Part shown: positions 23,506 through 31,739 of the stretch, in pieces
Numbering within the stretch: the first letter of the stretch is position 1
Layout of the letters: each line of letters opens with the position of its first letter
Assembly: GCF_049199905.1 (NCBI RefSeq)
Contig: NZ_JBLZPK010000060.1
Location: 62,001 to 126,000 of the forward strand
Direction of reading: 5' to 3'
Source of the DNA: Shinella sp032095155
GTDB taxonomy: Bacteria > Pseudomonadota > Alphaproteobacteria > Rhizobiales > Rhizobiaceae
DNA: 64,000 nt
The notes under the pieces: model-generated
Database searches by the model: none
Told to the model about the DNA's origin: nothing
What the model saw: only the letters and a program-made list of their open reading frames with translations
Made by a program: the position numbers and the translations under genes

Positions 23506-26500
23506 ATGTCCATCAAGGCCGGTATCTACCACCTCACCCATTATATCTACGACAAACCGGTCCGCCTCGGACCCCAGATCATCCGGCTCAAGCCGGCGGC
23601 GCATTCCAAGACAAAGGTCATCAGCCACTCGCTGAAGGTTTCGCCCGAAAACCACTTCGTGAACCTCCAGCAGGATCCCTACGGCAACTATCTCGCCCGC
23701 TACGTCTTTCCCGACCCGGTCACCGAGCTGAAGATCGAGGTCGATCTCGTTGCGGACATGACCGTCTACAATCCCTTTGACTTTTTCGTCGAGGAAGAGG
23801 CCGAACACTGGCCCTTCGACTACCCGGAAGACCTGCGCGAAGACCTCAAGATCTATCGCACGCCCGAGCCGATGGACCCGGCCCTCGACGCCTTCATGAA
23901 GACGATCGACCGCACGCCGAAACAGCGCACGGTCGACATGGTCGTCGGCCTCAATGCGCGGCTCCAGCAGACGGTCGGCTACGTCATCCGCATGGAACCG
24001 GGCGTGCAGACGCCCGAGCAGACGCTGACGACCGCGCTCGGCTCCTGCCGCGATTCAAGCTGGCTGCTCGTGCAGATCCTGCGCAATCTGGGTTTTGCCG
24101 CCCGCTTCGTCTCGGGCTATCTCATCCAGCTCGCCCCGGATCTGAAGGCGCTCGACGGCCCCTCCGGCACCGAGGTCGATTTCACCGACCTGCACGCCTG
24201 GTGCGAGGTCTATCTGCCCGGCGCCGGCTGGATCGGGCTCGACCCGACCTCCGGCCTGCTGACGGGCGAAAGCCACATCCCGCTTGCCGCCACGCCGCAT
24301 TACCGCAATGCCGCGCCGATCAGCGGCGGCTATTTCGGCGAGGCGAACACCGAATTCGACTTTGCGATGACGGTGGACCGCGTCGCCGAACATCCGCGCA
24401 TCACGAAACCCTTCTCCGACGAAAGCTGGGAGGCGCTGAATGCGCTCGGCCGCGAGGTTGAAGGCGTGCTTGCGGCCAATGATGTGCGCCTCACCATGGG
24501 CGGCGAGCCGACCTTCGTCTCCATCGACGATTTCGAATCGGGAGAATGGAACACCGAGGCCGTCGGCCCGACCAAGCGCGAGAAGGCCGACCAACTGATC
24601 CGGCGCCTGCGCCAGCGCTTCGCCCCCGGCGGTTTCCTGCACTATGGCCAGGGCAAGTGGTATCCCGGCGAAAGCCTGCCGCGCTGGACCTTCTCGCTCT
24701 ACTGGCGCAAGGACGGCAAGCCGATTTGGCACAATCCCGAGCTGATCGCCACGGAGGCCGCCGACACCGAGGTCACCGAAAAGCAGGCCGAAGCCCTCTT
24801 GGCCGGCATCGCCGCCGAACTCGATATCGAGCCGGACATGATCATCCCCGCATACGAAGACCCGGCGGAGTGGATCATCAAGGAAGGCAGCCTGCCGGAA
24901 AACGTCGATCCCTCGAATTCCAAACTCGAAAGTCCGGAAGAGCGGGCGCGTATCGCAAAGGTCTTCGAGCGGGGCCTGACGACCGCCACCGGCTACATCC
25001 TGCCGGTGCAGGCTTGGAACGCCAAGGCCGGCGGGCGGCGCTGGGTGAGCGAGAGATGGCGCACCCGCCGCGGCAAGATATTCCTCATTCCCGGCGATTC
25101 CCCGATCGGCTTCCGCATGCCGCTCGGCACGCTGCCTTATGTGCCGCCGTCGCAATATCCCTATATCCATCACGCCGATCCCTCGATCCCGCGCGAGCCG
25201 CTGCCCGACTACAGCGCTCCGGCAAGGACCTTGGCGCAGGCATCGCTCCGGGCAGCAGAACCCCAGCAGGACCGCAACGAACAGAATATCGCCGGATCGA
25301 CCGGCGACATCCGCGGCGCTGTGCGGACCGCGCTCAGCGTCGAACCGCGCGACGGCCGCCTGTGCGTCTTCATGCCGCCGGTCGAGCGCATCGAGGACTA
25401 TCTCGACCTGATCGCCGCTGCGGAGAAGGCAGCCGCCGATCTCGGCCTGCCGGTCCATATCGAAGGATATGCCCCGCCGCAGGACGAGCGCATCAATGTG
25501 ATGCGGGTCGCACCCGATCCCGGCGTCATCGAGGTCAACATCCATCCCGCCGCCAACTGGCAGGATTGCGTGGCGATCACCACCGCGACCTACGAGGAGG
25601 CCCGCCTCACCCGGCTCGGCGCCGACAAATTCATGATCGACGGCCGTCATACCGGCACCGGCGGCGGCAACCATGTGGTCGTCGGCGGCGACAATCCGAA
25701 CAACAGCCCGTTCCTGCGCCGGCCGGATCTTCTGAAGAGCCTCGTGCTGCACTGGCAGCGCCACCCGTCGCTTTCCTACCTGTTTTCCGGCATGTTCATC
25801 GGCCCGACGAGCCAGGCCCCGCGCTTCGACGAGGCGCGGCACGATAGTCTCTACGAGCTGGAGATCGCCCTGTCGCAGGTGCCGGCGCCCAATGAGGGCG
25901 CGCCACCGCTCCCGTGGCTGGTCGACCGGCTGTTCCGCAATCTCCTGACCGACGTCACCGGCAACACGCACCGCTCGGAAATCTGCATCGACAAGCTGTT
26001 CTCGCCTGACGGCCCGACCGGCCGTCTCGGCCTCGTCGAGTTTCGCGGCTTCGAAATGCCGCCGAACGCCCGCATGAGCCTTGCCCAGCAGCTTCTGATC
26101 CGCGCGCTGATCGCCCGGTTCTGGCTCAACCCGGCACAGGGCGGCTTCGTGCGCTGGGGCACGACCCTGCATGATCGTTTCATGCTGCCGCACTATGTCT
26201 GGCAGGATTTCCTCGACGTGCTGGCCGACCTCCGGGCAAACGGCTTCGATCTCAGGCCCGAATGGTTTGCCGCCCAGCTCGAATTCCGTTTCCCCTTCTG
26301 CGGCGAGGTCGAATACGAGGGCGCCAATCTCGAAGTGCGCCAGGCGCTCGAACCCTGGCATGTCATGGGGGAAGAGGGTGCGATCGGTGGCACCGTACGT
26401 TATGTCGATTCGTCGGTCGAACGGCTTCAGGTGAAGTTGGAGACCGCCAATCCCGAACGCTACACCGTGGCCTGCAACGGTCGCCCGGTTCCGCTGAAAA

Positions 26501-26838
26501 GCACGGGCACCCGTGGCGTCTCGGTCGCAGGCGTGCGCTACAAGGCGTGGCAGCCCGCATCGGGCCTGCATCCGGGACTGCCCGTCAACACACCGCTTAC
26601 TTTCGACATATATGATACATGGTCGAAGCGAGCGATCGGGGGCTGCATTTACCACGTTGCCCATCCGGGCGGACGCAACTATGACACCTTCCCGGTAAAC
26701 GGAAACGAGGCCGAGGCGCGCCGGCTGGCGCGGTTCGAGCCCTGGGGGCACAGGACGGGCGGCTATCTGTTGCAGCCGGAAAATCCGCCGGCGGATTTTC
26801 CGCTGACGCTGGATTTGCGCAGGCCGCCCGGCATCTAG
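23506..26838 (+). CDS. transglutaminase-DUF2126 fusion protein
   Basis: An 1110-residue cytoplasmic protein. Residues 1-290 are a bacterial transglutaminase-like domain with its N-terminal beta module (AGIYHLTHYIYDKPVRLGPQ). The catalytic triad is seen as Cys at about 181 in GSCRDSSWLLVQIL, His in TDLHAWCEVYLPG and Asp in GLDPTSGLL. Residues 310-1110 are DUF2126, with LTMGGEPTFVSIDDFES, GTGGGNHVVVGGDNPNNSPF and LVEFRGFEMPPN. DUF2126 has been linked computationally to the glutamine-synthetase/glutamate-cysteine ligase amidoligase fold. With the two next genes it forms a predicted peptide-modifying operon. No substrate is known. The 138 bp upstream contain a hairpin. Confidence 0.9.
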   Translation: MSIKAGIYHLTHYIYDKPVRLGPQIIRLKPAAHSKTKVISHSLKVSPENHFVNLQQDPYGNYLARYVFPDPVTELKIEVDLVADMTVYNPFDFFVEEEAEHWPFDYPEDLREDLKIYRTPEPMDPALDAFMKTIDRTPKQRTVDMVVGLNARLQQTVGYVIRMEPGVQTPEQTLTTALGSCRDSSWLLVQILRNLGFAARFVSGYLIQLAPDLKALDGPSGTEVDFTDLHAWCEVYLPGAGWIGLDPTSGLLTGESHIPLAATPHYRNAAPISGGYFGEANTEFDFAMTVDRVAEHPRITKPFSDESWEALNALGREVEGVLAANDVRLTMGGEPTFVSIDDFESGEWNTEAVGPTKREKADQLIRRLRQRFAPGGFLHYGQGKWYPGESLPRWTFSLYWRKDGKPIWHNPELIATEAADTEVTEKQAEALLAGIAAELDIEPDMIIPAYEDPAEWIIKEGSLPENVDPSNSKLESPEERARIAKVFERGLTTATGYILPVQAWNAKAGGRRWVSERWRTRRGKIFLIPGDSPIGFRMPLGTLPYVPPSQYPYIHHADPSIPREPLPDYSAPARTLAQASLRAAEPQQDRNEQNIAGSTGDIRGAVRTALSVEPRDGRLCVFMPPVERIEDYLDLIAAAEKAAADLGLPVHIEGYAPPQDERINVMRVAPDPGVIEVNIHPAANWQDCVAITTATYEEARLTRLGADKFMIDGRHTGTGGGNHVVVGGDNPNNSPFLRRPDLLKSLVLHWQRHPSLSYLFSGMFIGPTSQAPRFDEARHDSLYELEIALSQVPAPNEGAPPLPWLVDRLFRNLLTDVTGNTHRSEICIDKLFSPDGPTGRLGLVEFRGFEMPPNARMSLAQQLLIRALIARFWLNPAQGGFVRWGTTLHDRFMLPHYVWQDFLDVLADLRANGFDLRPEWFAAQLEFRFPFCGEVEYEGANLEVRQALEPWHVMGEEGAIGGTVRYVDSSVERLQVKLETANPERYTVACNGRPVPLKSTGTRGVSVAGVRYKAWQPASGLHPGLPVNTPLTFDIYDTWSKRAIGGCIYHVAHPGGRNYDTFPVNGNEAEARRLARFEPWGHRTGGYLLQPENPPADFPLTLDLRRPPGI

Positions 26839-26856
26839 CCCTCTAGGAGACAGTGA

Positions 26857-29265
26857 TTGAAGACCACGAGCGTGGAGGCAGAGCAGATCGAGGCCGAGAC
26901 GGTGGAAGCGCCTGCCCGCGCCTATGCACCGCTTCCTGATGTCGCCGACGAGATGGTCGACACGCAGGGCAAGGTGCGCCCGGTGTGGCGGCACTTCCTT
27001 TCAGCGCTCGAACGCATGGACGAGGCGGACCTTGCAGGCCGCTTCGCCCGCGCCGACCGGTATCTGCGCGATGCCGGCGTCTTCTATCGCGCCTATGGCA
27101 AGGAGGCCGCCACCGATCGCGCCTGGCCGCTTTCCCACATTCCCGTGCTCATCGACGAAACCGAATGGGAAGATCTGTCGCGCGGCCTCGTTCAGCGTGC
27201 CGAACTGCTGGAAGCCGTCGTCGCCGATATCTACGGCAAGAACGAACTGGTCGCGAACGGCCTGCTGCCGCCCGCCCTCGTCGCGTCCAATAGCGAATTC
27301 CTGCGCCCCCTCGTCGGCGTACAGCCGCACGGCCGGCATTTCCTGCATTTCGTTTCCTTCGAGATCGGCCGCGGCCCCGACGGCAACTGGTGGGTGCTGT
27401 CCGACCGCACGCAGGCCCCGTCGGGCGCCGGCTTCGCGCTGGAAAATCGCGTCGCGACGACACGCGCCTTCTCCGATGTCTATGCCGAGACCCACGCGCA
27501 CCGCCTCGCCGGCTTCTTCGGCGCCTTCCGCAACACGTTGCAGGCCGAAAAATCGGCGGAAGACCGCATCGCCGTTCTCACACCTGGCCTTGCCAACGAA
27601 ACCTATTTCGAACACGCCTATATCGCGCGCTATCTCGGCTTCATGCTGCTGGAGGGCGAAGACCTGACGGTGGTCGGCGGCAAGGTCATGGTGCGCACGG
27701 TCGCAGGCCTGAAACCCGTGGGCGTGCTGTGGCGCCGCCTCGATGCCGCCTTCGCCGATCCGCTGGAACTCAACCAGAACTCCCATATCGGTACACCCGG
27801 CATGGTCGAGGCCCTGCGCTCCGGTTCCGTCACCTTCGTCAATGCGCTTGGCGCCGGTATCGTCGAGACGCGCGCCATGCTCGCCTTCCTGCCGAATATC
27901 TGCCGGCAACTGCTCGGCGAGGAACAGCGCCTCCCCTCGATCGCCACCTGGTGGTGCGGCCAGAAGGAGGAGCGCGCGCACGTCGCGGCCAATATCGAGC
28001 GCATGGTCATCGGCCCGGCCTATTCGACGCGCCCCTTCTTCGACGACAACGAACAGTCCGTGCTGGGCTCGACGCTGCGCGACACGGCAAAACACTCGAT
28101 CGCCGAATGGCTGGAAAGCGACGGCACCAAGCTGGTCGGCCAGGAGGCGGTAACGCTCTCCACCACGCCTGCCTTCGTCGACGGCAAGCTCGTGCCGCGG
28201 CCGATGTCGCTGCGCGTCTTCGCCGCCCGCACGCGCGACGGCTGGCAGATCATGCCCGGCGGCTTCGCCCGCATCGGCGCCGGCGACAATGTCTCGGCCA
28301 TCGCCATGCAGGAAGGCGGCTCGGCGGCGGACGTCTGGATCGTCAGCCAGAAACCGGTCGAGCGCACCTCGCTCCTGCCGGCGGAAGAAGTCTTCACCCG
28401 CAATATGCCCGGCAGCCTGCCGAGCCGCGCCGCCGACAATCTGTTTTGGCTCGGCCGCTATATCGAGCGGGCGGAAGGCGCGCTGCGCATCCTGCGTGCA
28501 TGGCACGGCCGCTACGCCGAATATGCCAATCCGGAGCAGCCGCTGCTGAAGGATGTCAGCGACTATCTCGACGCGCTCGACATCGACACGTCGGAAGCCG
28601 TGCCGTCGACCCTCATCCGCAGCATCGACAGCGCGGTCTTCTCCGCCAGCAACATCCGCGACCGTTTCTCGCCGGACGGCTGGCTGGCGCTGAACGACCT
28701 GGCGAAGACCGCACGGCGCTTCCACGTCAGCATAGAACCCGGCGACGACGCGACGCGCGCCATGACCGTGCTCCTGCGCAAGCTCGCCGGCTTTGCCGGG
28801 CTCGTGCATGAAAACATGTACCGCTTCACCGGCTGGCGCTTCCTCTCCATCGGCCGCTATCTCGAACGCGGCCTGCATATGACGCGCCTGCTCGGCCATA
28901 TGTCCGGCGAGGATGCACCCGACGGCGCACTCGACATGCTGCTGGAGATCGGCGACAGCGTGATGACCCACCGCCGCCGCTACAATGTGGCGACCGCACG
29001 CCTCACCGTCACCGATCTGCTGGCGCTCGATCCGCTGAATCCGCGCTCGATCCTCTACCAGCTGAATGAGATCAAGAACGAGGTCGAGCAGCTGCCGAAC
29101 GCCTATTCCAACGGCCAGATGTCGCCATTCTACCGCGAGGCAATGCGCCTGCATGCGGGGCTCGCGGTGATGACGCCGGAAACGATGACGGATGCCGTCT
29201 ATCAGCGTTTCGAGGCGGAACTCGAAAAGCTGTCGGACATCCTCGCGCAAACCTATCTGAGCTGA
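26857..29265 (+). CDS. circularly permuted ATP-grasp plus alpha-E protein
   Basis: An 802-residue protein started by TTG 26857 after AGGAGACAGTGA. Residues 50-480 are a circularly permuted ATP-grasp ligase domain (LIDETEWEDLSRGLVQRAEL, IARYLGFMLLEGEDLTVVGG, NSHIGTPGMVEALRSGSVTF). Residues 510-800 are the alpha-E domain, an all-helical module of unknown function (PSRAADNLFWLGRYIERAEG, FTGWRFLSIGRYLERGLHMT). The usual gene family has both domains either fused or adjacent. ATP-grasp enzymes join a carboxylate to an amine through an acyl-phosphate, so peptide or polyamide synthesis is likely. It starts 18 bp after the DUF2126 gene. Confidence 0.9.
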   Translation: MKTTSVEAEQIEAETVEAPARAYAPLPDVADEMVDTQGKVRPVWRHFLSALERMDEADLAGRFARADRYLRDAGVFYRAYGKEAATDRAWPLSHIPVLIDETEWEDLSRGLVQRAELLEAVVADIYGKNELVANGLLPPALVASNSEFLRPLVGVQPHGRHFLHFVSFEIGRGPDGNWWVLSDRTQAPSGAGFALENRVATTRAFSDVYAETHAHRLAGFFGAFRNTLQAEKSAEDRIAVLTPGLANETYFEHAYIARYLGFMLLEGEDLTVVGGKVMVRTVAGLKPVGVLWRRLDAAFADPLELNQNSHIGTPGMVEALRSGSVTFVNALGAGIVETRAMLAFLPNICRQLLGEEQRLPSIATWWCGQKEERAHVAANIERMVIGPAYSTRPFFDDNEQSVLGSTLRDTAKHSIAEWLESDGTKLVGQEAVTLSTTPAFVDGKLVPRPMSLRVFAARTRDGWQIMPGGFARIGAGDNVSAIAMQEGGSAADVWIVSQKPVERTSLLPAEEVFTRNMPGSLPSRAADNLFWLGRYIERAEGALRILRAWHGRYAEYANPEQPLLKDVSDYLDALDIDTSEAVPSTLIRSIDSAVFSASNIRDRFSPDGWLALNDLAKTARRFHVSIEPGDDATRAMTVLLRKLAGFAGLVHENMYRFTGWRFLSIGRYLERGLHMTRLLGHMSGEDAPDGALDMLLEIGDSVMTHRRRYNVATARLTVTDLLALDPLNPRSILYQLNEIKNEVEQLPNAYSNGQMSPFYREAMRLHAGLAVMTPETMTDAVYQRFEAELEKLSDILAQTYLS

Positions 29266-29288
29266 GCGAAAGGGAGGCGCCGAAAACC

Positions 29289-30176
29289 ATGCTCTACGAC
29301 GTCAACCTTCATATCAGCTACCTCTACGACACGCCGGTTTCCGGCGGTCGACACATCGTGCGGGTCCTGCCGCTCTCGATCGGCGGCCGCCAGCGGCTCG
29401 TCGCCGGCACGGTGGGCGTAACACCCGGTCCGGGCGAGCGGGTCGATCACAACGACTTCTTCGAAAACCCGATGAGCGCCATCCTCTTCCGCAATGCCCA
29501 CGAGCGGCTGGATATCCGCATGCAGGCGCGCGTGCATGTCGATGTGCCGGAGCCGGCCGCCGATTTTTCGCCCGGTGTCGAGGATCTGCCAGAGGATATC
29601 GCCGGCTACTGGTCGCTCGATGCCGGCTCGCCGCACCACTATACAGGTCCGAGCCCGAGGCTGAGGGATTGCCCCGAGATCGCCGAATACGCCCGCGCGA
29701 TAGCCAAGCCCGGCATGACAATCCGCGCCATCGCAACGGCGATCTGCGCGCGCATCCACAAGGACTTCACCTACGATCCAAAGGCGACGAATGTCGACAC
29801 GACCCCGCGCGAGGCCTTCAAGCTGAAGCGCGGCGTCTGCCAGGATTTTTCCCATGTGATGATCGTGGCGCTGCGCAGCCTCGGCATTCCCGCCGGCTAT
29901 GTCAGCGGCTTCCTGCGCACCATCCCGCCGCCTGGCAAGGAGCGCCTGGAGGGGGCGGACGCCATGCATGCATGGGTGCGCTATTGGTGCGGCCGGGTGA
30001 ACGGCTGGATGGAACTCGACCCGACCAACGACATCCCCGCCGGCACCGATCATATCGTCGTCGCCTATGGCCGAGATTATGCGGATGTCGCCCCCGTCAT
30101 CGGTGTCCTGAAAGGATACGGGCAGCACAAAACGAGCCAGGCGGTCGATGTTATTCCGGTACGGCAGACCGCCTAA
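29289..30176 (+). CDS. transglutaminase-like protein
   Basis: A 295-residue transglutaminase-fold protein. Residues 1-90 are the beta-rich N-terminal module (VNLHISYLYDTPVSGGRHIV). Residues 150-260 are the papain-like core, with Cys at about 184 in KRGVCQDFSHVMI, His at about 226 in DAMHAWVRY and Asp in ELDPTND. There is no signal peptide, so it probably acts as a cytoplasmic peptidase or amide-transfer enzyme on a product of the neighbouring ATP-grasp protein. It starts 23 bp after that gene, completing the three-gene set. Confidence 0.9.
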   Translation: MLYDVNLHISYLYDTPVSGGRHIVRVLPLSIGGRQRLVAGTVGVTPGPGERVDHNDFFENPMSAILFRNAHERLDIRMQARVHVDVPEPAADFSPGVEDLPEDIAGYWSLDAGSPHHYTGPSPRLRDCPEIAEYARAIAKPGMTIRAIATAICARIHKDFTYDPKATNVDTTPREAFKLKRGVCQDFSHVMIVALRSLGIPAGYVSGFLRTIPPPGKERLEGADAMHAWVRYWCGRVNGWMELDPTNDIPAGTDHIVVAYGRDYADVAPVIGVLKGYGQHKTSQAVDVIPVRQTA

Positions 30177-30315
30177 TCCCGATTGGAAACAGCGGGAAAA
30201 CCCGGAAATTCAAGGCCTATAAAATTTTACGAAAACTATACCACGGCCCCGAACCGTTAAATAACATTTCGTTGTTAACTTCAGCCCACATTATGACAAT
30301 GGTGGGTAAAGTCTC

Positions 30316-31533
30316 ATGACGAAGAAGACTGGAAAACGGACGATGATCGCGCGGCTCCTCGGCGACCGCGGCGGCAATTTCGCGATGATGACAGCCATTG
30401 TCTGCCCGCTCATCCTGGCGGCCGGCGGCGTGGCGATCGACCTCACCAAGATGGTGATGACGCGGACGACCCTGCAGGACGCGGCCGATTCCGCGGCCCT
30501 TGCCGCAGCCTCCGCACTGGCAAACGACAGCAAGAGCAAGGCGGAAGCAAAGCTCCTTGCCATGCAGTTTCTCAAGACGCAGATGAACGGCGGGGTCGCC
30601 ACCGACGAAGAGCACCAGGCCGGGCAGTCCGATGATGATAACGATCCGGAATTCGCAACCGGCACCGACATCACCATCACGGAAACGGCGATGCTCGGCA
30701 ACGGCAAGTCCTACAAGGTCGACATCTCGACGAAGTATACCGTCAAGTTCAACGCCTTTACCCGACTGCTTGGCCAGACTTCGACTGTCATGAATGCCAA
30801 GAGCACCGCCGAAAGCGCGACGGAATCGAAAAATGCCCTTTCGATGTTCCTCGTGCTCGACAAGTCCGGCTCGATGGCCTGGATCACCAACGAAAAGGAC
30901 AAGCTCGTCAATTCCTGCATCAACTGGACGGAATCCAACTGGGGCAACAGCAAAACCAAGCCGACCAGCCCCTGCTACGTCTCGAAGATGGCGGCCTTGA
31001 AACTCGCCGTCGCGAGCCTGTTCACGCAGTTCACGCTCGCCGATCCAACCAATACCTTCGTACGGACCGGGGCCATCTCCTATGATCTCGCAAGCTACAC
31101 GCCGAGCGAACTCGCGTGGGGATCCACAGCCTCGCTCGCCTATGTCAACAAGCTGGTCGCCGACGGGGGTACCGCTTCGGGCGCTTCGATAAAAACCGCC
31201 TATGACAAGCTGAAGGCAACCACGGAAAACACCGCGCACAAGACCAAGAATGGGCAGGTGCCGACGAAATACATCGTTTTCATGACGGATGGCGCGAACA
31301 ACTACTCGAGCGACGACACCAGCACCTTGGCGACCTGCGCAAGCGCGAAGAAAGACGGCATGGAGATTTACACCGTAGCCTTCATGGCACCGACCGCCGG
31401 CCAGAACCTTCTGAAGACCTGCGCGACCGACAGCTCGCACTACTTTGAAGCCACAAACATGGCCGCCCTCGTCGCCGCCTTCAAGGTGATCGGCGAGCGC
31501 ACCTCCGCCGTGGTCTCCCGCCTGACGAAATAA
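30316..31533 (+). CDS. TadG-like protein with von Willebrand A domain
   Basis: A 405-residue protein. The first 70 residues are a Tad-pilus-type N-terminus: GGNFAMMTAIVCPLILAAGG as a membrane segment, then LQDAADSAALAAASALAND. Residues 175-400 form a von Willebrand A domain with the MIDAS motif DKSGSM and the second metal site in VFMTDGANNY. Such TadG-like proteins help assemble or anchor pili at the envelope. No tad/cpa genes are nearby. The preceding 139 bp contain GTTAA...TTAAC repeats that may belong to its promoter. Confidence 0.8.
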   Translation: MTKKTGKRTMIARLLGDRGGNFAMMTAIVCPLILAAGGVAIDLTKMVMTRTTLQDAADSAALAAASALANDSKSKAEAKLLAMQFLKTQMNGGVATDEEHQAGQSDDDNDPEFATGTDITITETAMLGNGKSYKVDISTKYTVKFNAFTRLLGQTSTVMNAKSTAESATESKNALSMFLVLDKSGSMAWITNEKDKLVNSCINWTESNWGNSKTKPTSPCYVSKMAALKLAVASLFTQFTLADPTNTFVRTGAISYDLASYTPSELAWGSTASLAYVNKLVADGGTASGASIKTAYDKLKATTENTAHKTKNGQVPTKYIVFMTDGANNYSSDDTSTLATCASAKKDGMEIYTVAFMAPTAGQNLLKTCATDSSHYFEATNMAALVAAFKVIGERTSAVVSRLTK

Positions 31534-31558
31534 TTCGGTCTACATCCCCGAAAATCGA

Positions 31559-31589
31559 AACCCGCTGCAGTCCCGCAGCGGGTTTTTTT
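31559..31589 (+). terminator. rho-independent terminator after the TadG-like gene
   Basis: A perfect 10-bp stem AACCCGCTGC / GCAGCGGGTT with a 6-nt loop is followed by TTTTT, 25 bp after the stop codon. Confidence 0.9.
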
Positions 31590-31739
31590 AGCATTTTCGC
31601 CGTGTTTCAGACATGTCGAAAATGCATGGGGCGTTTCTTGAAAAGGTATATTGCAAGCGCTTCGGATAGATGCATAAATTGATTTAAACGCGATTTCGGA
31701 TGAACGAACGCATTGAATGCGAGGGAGCAAAGGTCACCG

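Noticed and set aside
24055..26994. Minus-strand open frame of 979 codons
   Set aside because: It lies wholly opposite the transglutaminase-DUF2126 gene, has the skewed Arg/Gly/Asp/His composition of an antisense frame in high-GC DNA, and shows no domain.
30250..30285. GTTAAATAAC...GTTGTTAAC near the TadG-like promoter as a CtrA site
   Set aside because: The TTAA elements are 14 bp apart, not 7, so it does not fit the CtrA consensus.
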